From CBDAQR01 sp965199055 (lineage in GTDB: Bacteria > Pseudomonadota > Gammaproteobacteria > Pseudomonadales > Halieaceae): a stretch of 64,000 nt of DNA. Each line of letters opens with the position of its first letter. The stretch's first letter is position 1. The stretch lies in contig CBDAQR010000004.1 in NCBI GenBank assembly GCA_965199055.1, positions 248,001 through 312,000 of the forward strand. The letters run 5' to 3'. The notes under the pieces are model-generated. The model made no database searches. It was not told the origin of the DNA and saw nothing but the letters and a program-made list of their open reading frames with translations. Both the position numbers and the translations under genes were made by a program. Positions 16,514 to 26,297 of this stretch are shown here, piece after piece.

Positions 16514-16990
16514 ATGAACAAGCAATTGCGAAAAACCGGAAAGCAGGAAGGCGCCGTTCTCATAGTCGCCCTGGTGTTGCTACTGGTCACGACTTTCGTG
16601 GGTTTTTCCTCCATGGAAACCAGCAATCTGGAGAGCAAAATGGCTACGGCTAGGGAGCTGAAGGAGCAGACCTTCCAAACGGCAGAGTCCGTTATCGAGA
16701 TGTCGCTGGATAACATCGCTTTTATCGCCCAGGCCTACAGTATTTGGGTGCAAGGCAGCTCTAACTGGCCAACCAACACCTACGATTTTGAGCACGACAC
16801 TGCGCTGGTGGGCACGTCCACGGTGCGCTTTGTCAGCAACAACGCCACCGAGGGTTACACCATTCGCAAGGGTGCCAGCGGTATCGCGACTTACTACTAC
16901 GAGGTGGAATCGACCGCCTCGCGAACAGGAACCAATGCCTCGAGCACCCATATTCAGGGTGTGTACGTTGAGGGACCGAGTCTGAACTGA
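16514..16990 (+). CDS. pilX: Type IV pilus minor pilin PilX
   Basis: Minor pilin that connects the pilin complex with PilY1. The 158-residue protein has a short basic leader MNKQLRKTGKQEG followed by AVLIVALVLLLVTTFVGFSS. Like other PilX/GspK-type pilins it lacks the Glu at mature position 5, which fits a place at the very tip. The segment METSNLESKMATARELKEQTFQTAE is the typical PilX N-terminal helix. It starts three bases after pilW and ends 27 bases before pilY1. Confidence 0.9.
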   Translation: MNKQLRKTGKQEGAVLIVALVLLLVTTFVGFSSMETSNLESKMATARELKEQTFQTAESVIEMSLDNIAFIAQAYSIWVQGSSNWPTNTYDFEHDTALVGTSTVRFVSNNATEGYTIRKGASGIATYYYEVESTASRTGTNASSTHIQGVYVEGPSLN

Positions 16991-17017
16991 GTGCTATTGG
17001 CATTCGGAGGAATTGTT

Positions 17018-20000
17018 ATGTTGAGCATCAATAAATCCATTCGTAGCTTCTCCCAGGCGCTGGCATGTGCGCTGTTGGCGATCTCGCCGGTATGGGCGGA
17101 TGACACCGAGATCTTCTTCGGTGATTTCTCCGACGGTGAAATCAGCCCGAACGTATTGTTCGTGGTTGATACCTCCGGTTCCATGGGGAACACTGTGTCG
17201 GGTACGGGTATGACCCGCATGCAGAACGTGCAGGCGGCGCTGACGACCCTGCTCACCAACCTCAACGATGTGAACGTGGGGCTGATGCGCTTTAGTAACC
17301 CGGGCGGCCCGGTGCTGTTTCAGGTGGACTATATCGACCGCGACCTTAATGAAACCGAAGGCGAGTTGATCGACGTTTCCTACAGTATTTCTGACGATGA
17401 CGACGATGCCCAGGAAGTGGTGAGCAGCGGCGAAATGGTGCTGGACGACCAGCGTTTGAAGATGGTGACTTTGACAGTGGGCACCTTCGGTACCGCCTTC
17501 GACGATATTGATGACTACCGCGATGACGCAGAGGAAGAGGTCGACAAAGGGGGGCAGAATGTCACTCGCAATAGCTCTGACCTGGATATTACACACGATT
17601 CGGCATCGAGTGGTGATGAGCATCTCGTAGGGCTGCGCTTTACCGGCATGAATATTCCTCAAGGCGCGACGGTGACCAATGCCTATGTGACCTTCTACGT
17701 GGATGATTCAAGCTCGGGTGAGCTGCAGGCCAAGATATGGGGTGAGCCGCGCGACAGCGGCCGTTTCGATTATGAAGACAATGACAATATCTCCGAGCGT
17801 AGCGATACCACGGCCGAGGTCGACTGGTTTTTGCCGTCAACAGCGGTAGGCGCGGGATCGCAGGCAGTAAACACACCGGATATCTCTACCATTATTCAAG
17901 AGATCATCGACTATGAGAGTGGCGGCTCTCCCGTGTGGAACGGTCCTGACGGTGATGAGGATGATATCGTACTGTTCTTTGGTTATAACCCGCAGACGCC
18001 CGCCGTTGAGAACGAGTGGGATTTCAAGTCCTATGACCACAGCGGCGGCCAGGAACCGGAGCTGACGGTTGAATATTATGTCGGTTCGCCCCCTGGCGAC
18101 TATCCGGCTCACACCGGTCTTCGTTTCCAAAACGTGATCGTGCCCAAAGGGGCAACCATCACCAATGCCTACATTGACTTCACGGTCGGTCAGGCCGACT
18201 CCGGCGAGGCAACGGCGCTCACGATTTATGGTGAGGACAATGATGAACCCGCCATTTTCACCTCGACCAATGGTGATATCAGCGGCCGTACTAAAACCAG
18301 CGCCAATCTGAATTGGGAGCCCCCCACCTGGGATACGGTAGGGGAAACCAAGACCACGCCCAACCTGGCAACAATTGTGCAAGAAATTGTGAATCGGGCC
18401 GACTGGTGTGGCGGCGATGATATGGCCTTTATTATTGAAGGTACCGCCGGCGGCCTGCGCATGGCTTGGTCCAGGGACGCCAGCAACGGCTACCAGCCTA
18501 ACTTGCGCATCCAGTACGAGGAGGACTCTGTGATCGCGGGTTCAACCTGTACGCTGACCACGGTCTCCAAGCGCATCGTGTCGTCATTGGACGACGTTGA
18601 GGAAAATGGCAGCTCGGTATCCACGACTTCGGACGAGTTGAATATGCAGGGCAGCAATGCCGTGGGTCTGCGCTTCACTCAGCTCAATATTCCCCAGGGA
18701 GCCAATATTCTTGAGGCGACTCTGGAGTTCGACCCGTACTACGATAACAGTGGCACGGGTACCTATAAGATCGAGATAGAAAACGCCGATGATGCCGCAG
18801 TGTTTACGTCATCCGATGGCACCATCGATGACCGCACCTGGCATGGCACCAGCGTGAGTTGGACGGAGAGTACTTTCTGGAACGCGGGAGGGCGCTACAA
18901 GAGCGATGACATCAAGACCCTGATTCAGAATGTGGTCGATCGCAGCGGCTGGACCCTGGGTAGTGACATGGCCTTTCGATTGACCAAGACCTCGGGGGTA
19001 GACCGCCGCTTCGAATCCTATGATGAAGACCCGGTCTCTGCGGTTCTGTTGACGGTCAAGTTTGAGGACGATGGCAGCGCCACTGACGTTCGTCTGGTGC
19101 GCGACGAGTTGCTGGCGCAGATCGCGTCCTTGAATACGTCCGGATACACACCGATCCAGGACACGCTCTACGAGGCCGCTCTGTACTACAAGGGCTTGGA
19201 GGTAGATTACGGCAAGGCGCGGGGCAGTGGTCCCTATGCCTACACCCGCGTATCCGCGGCGCAATCCATGGAGAGCGGCACCTATACGATTAACCGTCCC
19301 GGAGGCTGTACCGAGGAAGACCTGGGCGCCTCGGCCTGTGCGGGGGAGACTATTACCGGCTCCGGCGGGAGTCAGCCTACCTACAAGACTCCGATTGATG
19401 ATTGGTGTCAGACCAATAACCATATCATCTTGCTGACCGATGGTGAGGCCAATCAGCCCCACTCAGACAGCAAGATTGCCACCTTGATCGAAGATAGCTG
19501 TGACAACACCGGCCTGAGCAATACCGGACAGTATTGTGTGAAGGATCTGGTGCGCTATCTGAATGAGAAGGACCAGTCTGATCTGAAAGAAGCGCAGCGT
19601 GTGACCACTCACACCATTGGCTTTAACTTCTCGAGTACCTGGCTGGCCGATGTGGCAGCAGCGGGGGGTGGTCAGTACCGCGAAGCCACACAAGCTGCAG
19701 ACCTGGTGGAGGAGATCGAACAGATTCTGACCGCGGTACTCAAGACCAATAGCTCGTTTGTGGCACCGGTGGCGGCGATCAACCAGTTTAATCGCCTCAA
19801 CCACCGCAACGAGATCTACTTTGCGCTGTTCCGCCCCGATGAAACGCCGGGTTGGCCGGGTAATCTGAAGAAGTATCGTCTGCGCGAATCGGACAACGCG
19901 GTCGTGGACGATTCCGATCCACCGATTCTTGCGGTGAATCCCGATACCGGTTTCTTTACAGATAATGCCAAGAGCTATTGGAGCTCGTCGGTGGACGGTA

Positions 20001-21727
20001 AAGAGGTCGACCAGGGCGGTGCCGAGGAAAACCTGCCTGCCTACAGCGCGCGTAAGATTTACACCTATTACAACGGGTCCACGTCGAAGGATCTGAGTAA
20101 CTCGGTGAACCTGGTATCAACCAGTAACGATAAGCTAACTGCCGATATGTTGGGCGTGGATGCTGACCAGCGCGCCAATTTGATTAACTGGATTCGTGGT
20201 CAGTATGTGGATGATGTCGATAACGACACCATTACGGCCGAGAGTCGCTATGTGTATGGTGATCCACTGCATTCCAAGCCGATTGCCGTAACCTATGGCG
20301 GCACGGAAGCGGATCCGGACATCACCGTCTTCTTTGGTACCAATGCCGGCATGCTGCACGCGGTGAATGCTTCGACAGGTGCGGAGCAGTTCGCGTTTAT
20401 ACCGGAAGATTTGTACGACGAACAGTCGGTGCTGCGCGAGGCGAATATTAATCAGTCACATGTATACGGCATCGATGGCAGCGTAACGCCCTGGGTATAC
20501 GACAAGAACGGCGATGGCGTTATTACCGCGGGTGAGGGGGATTTTGTCTACATCTACGTGGGCCAGCGTCGCGGTGGTCGTAACTACTACGCACTGAATG
20601 TCACCGATCGTAATAATCCGAAAATGCTCTGGGAAATTAAAGGTGGTACCGGCAGCTTTGGTGATCTGGGTCAGAGCTGGGGTAAGCCTGTTCTGGGCAC
20701 CATCGATATCGATGGCACCAAGAAGAATGTGATCTATCTGTCCGGCGGTTACGATGACGACCAGGACGATACCTATACTCGCAAAGAGGATAACGTGGGT
20801 AACGTCATCTATATCGTCGATGCCACGACCGGAGATCTTATTTGGAGCGGTGGCAAGACGGGCTCGTATACCGAGACCTTCCCCGACATGAAGTACTCTT
20901 TCCCGGCGACGCTATCCGTGGCCGATGTCGGTAATGACGGCACGGACGATGTTATCTTCGTCGGCGACATGGGCGGCCAGTTGTGGCGTTTCGATATCCA
21001 CAATACCAAGGCCCTCGATGACCTGATTACGGGCGGCGTTGTGGCTGACCTCGGTGTTGCCGCCCTTTGGAACACAAAGGCGAATAACCGTCGCTTCTAT
21101 CATGCGCCGGACATTGCGTTGGTGACCACAGATGACGCGAAATCCTTTGCTGTGACCATCGGCTCCGGTTTCCGGGCGCATCCCCTGGATACAGGCACCA
21201 CAGATCGTTTCTATATGATGATGCTGCCGAGGGCCTATAACGCGGGGACCAGCTATACCAAGTACACCGAGACACATTTTTACGATGCTACCGCCAACGA
21301 AATCGGCGCCGATACCATTACGGTGGACAGCGCACTCAATGGCAAACAGGGTTGGTATTTCAATCTACCGAACGCGGGTGAGAAGATCTTGAGTACACCG
21401 CTCACCTTCAAAGGTACGGTGACATTTACCACCTACGAGCCCAACCCCAATAGCGTCACCAGTAACTGTATCCCAGCGGCGGGTGTCTCGCGCATCTATC
21501 AGGTTAATCTGGAAGATGGTACACCGGTGAACGAGTGGGATGGCGACATATCGGCGTTGTCGCCGGCGGACCGTAGCTATAAGCTGCAGACCAGCAGTAT
21601 CATTGATGAGCCGGTGATCGTGTGTACGGGTGACAATTGTGACTTGTTTGTGGGCGCTGAGAAGCCGCCGATCGAGACGACCTTCTCCGATCGTGTTGTG
21701 AAAAGCTTCTGGCGTCAGGAACAGTAA
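17018..21727 (+). CDS. pilY1: Giant PilY1-type pilus tip adhesin with split VWA domain and three tandem beta-modules
   Basis: Tip-associated protein that promotes pilus extension, adhesion and mechanosensing. The 1,569-residue length exceeds the roughly 1,160 of P. aeruginosa PilY1. The ATG at 17018 follows CGGAGG, and a signal peptide ends near VWADD. The von Willebrand domain starts with the MIDAS motif DTSGS at residues 51-55. Instead of continuing, about 480-500 residues follow with three related modules starting near residues 202, 366 and 548 (each GLRF-x4-[IV]P-[QK]GA), after which the VWA fold resumes near residue 690 (TPIQDTLYEAALYY, then HIILLTDGEAN near 800). The C-terminal PilY1 beta-propeller begins near GDPLHSKPIAV (about 1080) and contains an EF-hand-like calcium loop DKNGDGVITAGEGD near 1160. 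It is very acidic. Confidence 0.93.
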   Translation: MLSINKSIRSFSQALACALLAISPVWADDTEIFFGDFSDGEISPNVLFVVDTSGSMGNTVSGTGMTRMQNVQAALTTLLTNLNDVNVGLMRFSNPGGPVLFQVDYIDRDLNETEGELIDVSYSISDDDDDAQEVVSSGEMVLDDQRLKMVTLTVGTFGTAFDDIDDYRDDAEEEVDKGGQNVTRNSSDLDITHDSASSGDEHLVGLRFTGMNIPQGATVTNAYVTFYVDDSSSGELQAKIWGEPRDSGRFDYEDNDNISERSDTTAEVDWFLPSTAVGAGSQAVNTPDISTIIQEIIDYESGGSPVWNGPDGDEDDIVLFFGYNPQTPAVENEWDFKSYDHSGGQEPELTVEYYVGSPPGDYPAHTGLRFQNVIVPKGATITNAYIDFTVGQADSGEATALTIYGEDNDEPAIFTSTNGDISGRTKTSANLNWEPPTWDTVGETKTTPNLATIVQEIVNRADWCGGDDMAFIIEGTAGGLRMAWSRDASNGYQPNLRIQYEEDSVIAGSTCTLTTVSKRIVSSLDDVEENGSSVSTTSDELNMQGSNAVGLRFTQLNIPQGANILEATLEFDPYYDNSGTGTYKIEIENADDAAVFTSSDGTIDDRTWHGTSVSWTESTFWNAGGRYKSDDIKTLIQNVVDRSGWTLGSDMAFRLTKTSGVDRRFESYDEDPVSAVLLTVKFEDDGSATDVRLVRDELLAQIASLNTSGYTPIQDTLYEAALYYKGLEVDYGKARGSGPYAYTRVSAAQSMESGTYTINRPGGCTEEDLGASACAGETITGSGGSQPTYKTPIDDWCQTNNHIILLTDGEANQPHSDSKIATLIEDSCDNTGLSNTGQYCVKDLVRYLNEKDQSDLKEAQRVTTHTIGFNFSSTWLADVAAAGGGQYREATQAADLVEEIEQILTAVLKTNSSFVAPVAAINQFNRLNHRNEIYFALFRPDETPGWPGNLKKYRLRESDNAVVDDSDPPILAVNPDTGFFTDNAKSYWSSSVDGKEVDQGGAEENLPAYSARKIYTYYNGSTSKDLSNSVNLVSTSNDKLTADMLGVDADQRANLINWIRGQYVDDVDNDTITAESRYVYGDPLHSKPIAVTYGGTEADPDITVFFGTNAGMLHAVNASTGAEQFAFIPEDLYDEQSVLREANINQSHVYGIDGSVTPWVYDKNGDGVITAGEGDFVYIYVGQRRGGRNYYALNVTDRNNPKMLWEIKGGTGSFGDLGQSWGKPVLGTIDIDGTKKNVIYLSGGYDDDQDDTYTRKEDNVGNVIYIVDATTGDLIWSGGKTGSYTETFPDMKYSFPATLSVADVGNDGTDDVIFVGDMGGQLWRFDIHNTKALDDLITGGVVADLGVAALWNTKANNRRFYHAPDIALVTTDDAKSFAVTIGSGFRAHPLDTGTTDRFYMMMLPRAYNAGTSYTKYTETHFYDATANEIGADTITVDSALNGKQGWYFNLPNAGEKILSTPLTFKGTVTFTTYEPNPNSVTSNCIPAAGVSRIYQVNLEDGTPVNEWDGDISALSPADRSYKLQTSSIIDEPVIVCTGDNCDLFVGAEKPPIETTFSDRVVKSFWRQEQ

Positions 21728-21745
21728 TCTTGCGGGGAAACGCAA

Positions 21746-22204
21746 ATGAACAATAAGAATATGCAGGGCTTCACGCTGATAGAAATCATGATCGCCGTGG
21801 TGATCATCGGGATACTGGCGGCGATCGCCCTGCCCAGTTACAACAACCAGGTGGTCGGTAGTCGCCGGGCAGATTGCATGGCGACTATGGTGGGTTTTGC
21901 GCAGGCGATGGAGAAGCACTATGCGCTCAATTACACCTACGAGGGCGCCGCCACAGGTGATGGTGACACTGGGGCGCCAGCGAATACTCTCTATCCGGCG
22001 CAGTGTCCTACCGAGGGAACGGCGCACTACACACTGACCATTGAGAGTGCGAGCGCATCGGCGTTTCAACTGAAAGCGACTCCGAAGAGTTCGTCTCCCC
22101 AGAGCGGCGATGGTTACATCACCATCAATCAGCTGGGTGAAAAAGAGTGGGATACTGACGGCAATGGCAGTATCGCCACCAGCGAAAAAAACTGGGAAAG
22201 ATAA
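21746..22204 (+). CDS. pilE: Type IV pilin-like protein PilE
   Basis: Minor pilin of the PilE/PilA type that completes the priming complex. The 152-residue protein has leader MNNKNMQG, then FTLIEIMIAVVIIGILAAIALPSY, the classical N-methyl-Phe helix with Glu at position 5. Two cysteines (ADCMAT and PAQCPTEG) could form the D-loop disulfide. It lies 18 bases after pilY1 and at the end of the minor-pilin operon, the usual place of pilE rather than of the major pilin pilA. Confidence 0.92.
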   Translation: MNNKNMQGFTLIEIMIAVVIIGILAAIALPSYNNQVVGSRRADCMATMVGFAQAMEKHYALNYTYEGAATGDGDTGAPANTLYPAQCPTEGTAHYTLTIESASASAFQLKATPKSSSPQSGDGYITINQLGEKEWDTDGNGSIATSEKNWER

Positions 22205-22237
22205 GTATTGCCGGCATTGTTCGGCGGAGGACTCGTT

Positions 22238-22576
22238 ATGTCTAAGAAGTATTTGAGCTTTCTGTTCGCATTACTGCTGTTGCCGGCGCTGGTGGTGGCG
22301 GACGAGGATGATGAGGAGCGCACGGAAGGCGAGGAGATGGCGCTGACCAGGGAAGAAGTGCCGCCGCGGGTGATGGCGGCCGCCAAGCGCGCCAAAGAAG
22401 GCGCGTTCTACAGCCATATTCAGCGCTCAGTGCGTGACGATGACAACACGTACTACACGTTCGACGCCAGCGTGGTTGGGAGGTACTTCACAATTGTCGT
22501 GCGTGAGGATGGGACGGTGATTTCAGTCGAGGAAGAGGGTGGTCGGCCTGCCAGTGGAAACGCTGACCAGCCCTAG
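22238..22576 (+). CDS. Small secreted acidic protein, PepSY-like
   Basis: Function unknown. The 112-residue product starts at ATG 22238 behind CGGAGG (an upstream in-frame codon at 22208 is less likely). A signal peptide (SFLFALLLLPALVVA) ends before an acidic stretch DEDDEERTEGEE. The rest (LTREEVPPRVMAAAKRA, then YYTFDASVVGRYFTIVVREDG) has the short helix plus beta-hairpin pattern of PepSY-like periplasmic domains, which is an inference. It follows pilE by 33 bases on the same strand and its stop overlaps the convergent pilin gene by four bases. Confidence 0.8.
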   Translation: MSKKYLSFLFALLLLPALVVADEDDEERTEGEEMALTREEVPPRVMAAAKRAKEGAFYSHIQRSVRDDDNTYYTFDASVVGRYFTIVVREDGTVISVEEEGGRPASGNADQP

Positions 22577-23091
22577 CAAAATTCTTCCTCTGAATCGTCC
22601 ACGTAGTTTCGTCCACCGCGGTTAAGCACTATGCGTGTGGTCCTCGTGGCCCCGGGCGGACAATACCAAAAGCTGCCATTCTGCGCGGTGTCGCCCAAAG
22701 CGCGAAATCTCAGATAGCGGCGTTTCAGCGCCGCTCGCCATATCAAACTGCCTCTTGCTTCAGACCAATGACCCATCCTTAACGCTTCGCTCTCGTCGAG
22801 CCGCTGGTTTCGATTGTTGTCGATGAATACGGCGTAATCGCTGCCCGACCAGTCTCGTTTGCAATTGCGTGCCTGGTCTAGCGCGCAAACAGTCACCTGC
22901 ATGCCACCCGCCACAGCCTGGCCACGAGCGTAATTAACGGTACGACGCAGGTCTATAATTGCCTGGAAACGTCTTTCACGCTCAACCAGATCGCTCAGCC
23001 CCGCTCCGGCGCTGAACAACAGGCTGATAATGGCGATACACAGTAGTAATTCCAGCAGCGTAAAGCCCTTTACTTGACCGTCCTCGGTCAT
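22573..23091 (-). CDS. Second GspH/FimT-type pilin
   Basis: Pseudopilin-like protein of 172 residues with an eight- or nine-residue leader MTEDGQVKG and mature FTLLELLLCIAIISLLFSAG with Glu at position 5. A GspH C-terminal domain follows with cysteines in VCALDQARNCKRD, WYCPPG and the terminal EEFC. It is a paralogue of the protein at 13068 but on the opposite strand, between the pilin operon and pilR. It could be FimU-like in the same pilus or an alternative priming pilin; the sequence does not say which. Confidence 0.88.
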   Translation of the reverse strand: MTEDGQVKGFTLLELLLCIAIISLLFSAGAGLSDLVERERRFQAIIDLRRTVNYARGQAVAGGMQVTVCALDQARNCKRDWSGSDYAVFIDNNRNQRLDESEALRMGHWSEARGSLIWRAALKRRYLRFRALGDTAQNGSFWYCPPGATRTTRIVLNRGGRNYVDDSEEEFC

Positions 23092-23174
23092 TATGGCGAT
23101 ACCGGTTGGTGTCCGATACCACCAGCCTAGCTAAGTCAGGTTTTCTGCGGGTGCTTAATTGACAACTAATCGGC

Positions 23175-24539
23175 TCAATCGTCGATGCCGAGTTTTTTTA
23201 GGCGGTAACGCAACGAGCGGAAACTGATACCGAGCTGCTTTGCCGCAGCCGTTTTATTCCACCGCGAGTCTTCTAGCTCGCGACTAAGCACCTCTCGCTC
23301 GATGCCTTCGAGGTAACCGTCCAGGTCACCAAGGGCCGCCTGATGGTGATCGACAGTTCCATCGGTGGATGGGGCGGAGCGCAGCGCGGCAGCGCTGACG
23401 TTGTCGGGTAGTTGTAGATCGTCTGCGCCAATCCGATTGTCAGCACTGAGCGCGCAGGCGCGCTCAAGTATGTTCTCAAGCTCTCTTACATTGCCAGGAA
23501 AATCGTAGGAAGAGAGCGTCGAGAGTGCGTCCTCGCTCAACTCTCGCAGCGGCTGCTCTGTACCACTGGAAATGCGCCGGAGCAGATAATTGCTGAGCAG
23601 CGGAATGTCCTCTCGCCGGTCGCGCAGACTCGGTACCTGTAATCCGATGACATTGATGCGGTAATAGAGATCGTTACGGAAGCGGCCTTCGGTGACCTCT
23701 GCAGCCAGGTCTTTGTGTGTGGCGCTCAAGACCCGCACGTCGACGGGGATTTCTTCACTACTGCCTACTGGTCGAACCGCTTTTTCCTGTATGGCACGCA
23801 GTAATTTTACCTGCATGTTCAGTGGTAAATCGGCGACTTCATCCAGGAACAGCGTGCCACCGTCGGCCGCCTGGAACAGGCCAGCTTTATCGTCGTTCGC
23901 GCCGGTAAAGCTGCCGCGGGTGTGTCCGAATAGCTCACTTTCCATCAGTTCGGGAGGGATGGCACCGCAGTTAACCGGTATGAACGGGCCGCTATTGCGA
24001 GGACCTAAAGAGTGGATCAGCCGGGCGACAACCTCTTTGCCGCTGCCAGATTCACCGCCGATATAGACGGGCGCCTGGCTGCGCGCCAGCCGGGTAATCT
24101 GTGCGCGCAGATCCCTGATCGCATCAGTCTCGCCAATCAGTGTTGTTTCCGACACCTGGCTGTCGCCACTGTCGTCCATCTTCAGGGCCGTACTGACCAG
24201 GCGCCGCAGTCGCTCGAGTTCGATGGGTTTGCTAATGAAGTCGAAGGCGCCGGCTTTGAGTGCGGTGATCGCAGTTTCTACGCTGCCGTGCGCAGTAATC
24301 ATTGCCACTGGCAGATGCGGGTGATTCGCCTGTATGTGTTCCACCAGACTAATGCCGTTGCCATCGGGCAACTTCATGTCGGTGAGACAAAGATCAATGC
24401 CCGGTTGAGCCAGGGCAGCTGTGGCGCCGGCCAGGTCTTCTGCGGAGCGTGTCTCCAGACCCATGCGACTCAAAGTAATGTCGAGCAGTTGCCGAATGTC
24501 TGGCTCGTCATCGACAATAAGTACAGTTTGCTTTGCCAT
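23175..24539 (-). CDS. pilR: Sigma-54-dependent response regulator PilR
   Basis: Activates pilus genes with RNA polymerase sigma-54. The 454-residue protein has an N-terminal receiver with the acidic pair Asp10/Asp11 and phospho-acceptor Asp54 (CLTDMKLPDG). The central AAA+ domain has Walker A GESGSGKE and the sigma-54 loop written GSFTGAN (the family motif is GAFTGA; the Ser variant occurs in NtrC-family members). A Fis-type helix-turn-helix (WNKTAAAKQLGISFRSLRYRL) ends the protein. It is downstream of pilS by 26 bases on the same strand. Identification as PilR rests on pairing with pilS and the pilus neighbourhood. Confidence 0.93.
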   Translation of the reverse strand: MAKQTVLIVDDEPDIRQLLDITLSRMGLETRSAEDLAGATAALAQPGIDLCLTDMKLPDGNGISLVEHIQANHPHLPVAMITAHGSVETAITALKAGAFDFISKPIELERLRRLVSTALKMDDSGDSQVSETTLIGETDAIRDLRAQITRLARSQAPVYIGGESGSGKEVVARLIHSLGPRNSGPFIPVNCGAIPPELMESELFGHTRGSFTGANDDKAGLFQAADGGTLFLDEVADLPLNMQVKLLRAIQEKAVRPVGSSEEIPVDVRVLSATHKDLAAEVTEGRFRNDLYYRINVIGLQVPSLRDRREDIPLLSNYLLRRISSGTEQPLRELSEDALSTLSSYDFPGNVRELENILERACALSADNRIGADDLQLPDNVSAAALRSAPSTDGTVDHHQAALGDLDGYLEGIEREVLSRELEDSRWNKTAAAKQLGISFRSLRYRLKKLGIDD

Positions 24540-24565
24540 GGTCAGTGAGATCGGGACTTCAAGGA

Positions 24566-26191
24566 TTAAAGAGGCTGGCGGATGGCGATGCGAAAACAGC
24601 TCTCCTGCTGCGCCGTCGGTCGATAGTTGAGGGTGGCGTTGTTGATCTCACAGAGCTCCTTGCAGAGGTAGAGGCCCAGGCCGGTACCTTTCTCGACGGT
24701 AGTATAAAACGGCTCAAACAATTTTGCTTGCTCAGAGGCTGCAACGCCCAAGCCCTGGTCGATTATGTCGATGATGCAGCGCCCGGACAGGTGCTCGAGA
24801 CTGAGCTGAATGATTGCACTGGCGTTGCTGGTGGCAATGCGCGAATGCCGCAGTGCGTTGTCGAGTAAATTGCCGAGCACCCGCTGCAAGTGTTCCGGGT
24901 CGAACAGGACCTCTACCGACTCTTCGGGCAATTTGAGGTTTATCTCGGCAGTACTGTCCAAGCCGGCGCGATACTCCTCGATAAAGTTTTCCAGCCAACC
25001 TTTAAGGGACAGAGATTGGGGTCGGGGCGCCTGGCGGCGGCTGATCTGCATCACACTTTCAATGATCGCATTCATGCGCTGAGCGTGATGCTGGATGATC
25101 TCAGATAACCGGTGGTCGTCTTCTTTCAGTTCTGCGGATTCACCCAGTAGCTGAGCGGCATGACTGACTGCCCCCAGGGGATTGCGGATTTCATGGGCGA
25201 TGCTGGCCGTCAAGCGGCCTAGTGATGCGAGCTTGAGCGACTGCGCCTGTTGGGTCACCGGACTGTAGTCTTCGATAAACACCAGGGCATCGCCCGGCCC
25301 GGCAGCCTGCAGGCTGCGAAAATTGGCGATAATGGGCGGGGCGTCTTCCGCCACCTGCATGGGGGTGGGCAGATGGGCGCCGCTGGCATGCCACTGTTCG
25401 AACTGGCGCGCCAGTTCTGGATTGTAATCACCCAGCTTACGGCCTTGTTCGAGGGGAACAGGGCGATCCGGATCCAGCAATCGGGTGGCCGCCTGGTTCA
25501 TCACACGAACACTGCCATTGGCATAGACCATTAGAATACCGGTCTGTAGATTCTGTACGATTTGCTCGTTGAGCCGCTGCAGCGTGTACAGGTCTGCGGC
25601 ACGCTTGCGAGCCAACTCTTCCGCTGCACCGACGCGTCGGCTCACCAATTGAATCAGCAAGGAAACAGCGAAAATCAGTACACCCAACAATCCCGCGGGA
25701 ATGAGGCTGTTGATCTGGAGGATCTGTTCGTTGATAAGTCGCAAGGTGTCGGCGAGCAGTGCGATGACGCTGAGAGCGGCGATCAGCGTGGCGATGGTGC
25801 CGCTGCTAATCAAAATGGCGCTCGCTGCTGCCGTGACCACCAACAGTATTGGCAGGCCGCTCGCCATGCCGCCGCTGCTGTCCGCGAGAATGGTAATGGC
25901 GAGAATGTCGACAAAGAATATGGTGAACAGGGTCGCCGGTCGGCTAATGATCCGGGTATTGATCAGCCCCAGTAGCACCAGGTTGGTCGCCAGGAATGCC
26001 AGCGCCACGTACAAGTACATATCGGGATTGAAGATGCCCAGTAGCTGGCGCGTGTCGGGGTTAACCAGGCCGATGAGCAGGAGGATAGAGAGTAACGATC
26101 GGTAAGCAACGTATATGCGAAACAGCGTGATATTCTGCAGGTTCGCAGGGGGTTCCTCGGGGCGTGTCAGGATCGCCGGCTTGTCGACCAT
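24566..26191 (-). CDS. pilS: Sensor histidine kinase PilS
   Basis: Inner-membrane kinase that phosphorylates PilR. The 541-residue protein has about six N-terminal membrane helices (residues 25-190), a PAS-type domain (LQNLQTGILMVYANGSVRVMNQAA-like, about 210-310), and the HisKA H-box SIAHEIRNPLGAVSHAAQLL near residue 332. The HATPase domain carries the N-box LGNLLDNALRHS, a DQGLGV G1 box and GTGLGLYLC. This is the standard PilS architecture. The gene lies divergently from nadE. Confidence 0.93.
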   Translation of the reverse strand: MVDKPAILTRPEEPPANLQNITLFRIYVAYRSLLSILLLIGLVNPDTRQLLGIFNPDMYLYVALAFLATNLVLLGLINTRIISRPATLFTIFFVDILAITILADSSGGMASGLPILLVVTAAASAILISSGTIATLIAALSVIALLADTLRLINEQILQINSLIPAGLLGVLIFAVSLLIQLVSRRVGAAEELARKRAADLYTLQRLNEQIVQNLQTGILMVYANGSVRVMNQAATRLLDPDRPVPLEQGRKLGDYNPELARQFEQWHASGAHLPTPMQVAEDAPPIIANFRSLQAAGPGDALVFIEDYSPVTQQAQSLKLASLGRLTASIAHEIRNPLGAVSHAAQLLGESAELKEDDHRLSEIIQHHAQRMNAIIESVMQISRRQAPRPQSLSLKGWLENFIEEYRAGLDSTAEINLKLPEESVEVLFDPEHLQRVLGNLLDNALRHSRIATSNASAIIQLSLEHLSGRCIIDIIDQGLGVAASEQAKLFEPFYTTVEKGTGLGLYLCKELCEINNATLNYRPTAQQESCFRIAIRQPL

Positions 26192-26297
26192 CGGGTCGTA
26201 TCTCCTCGCGTGTCAGGGCTTAGTGTACCGCCTGCTTTCTTTGCTTACGAACACGCTTTAAAGCACAATATGCGGCCTTAAAACAGGACAGGAATTC

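Noticed and set aside
17837..18382. 181-codon minus-strand frame opposite pilY1
   Set aside because: It is antisense to the repeat modules with no motif; the repeats explain its length.
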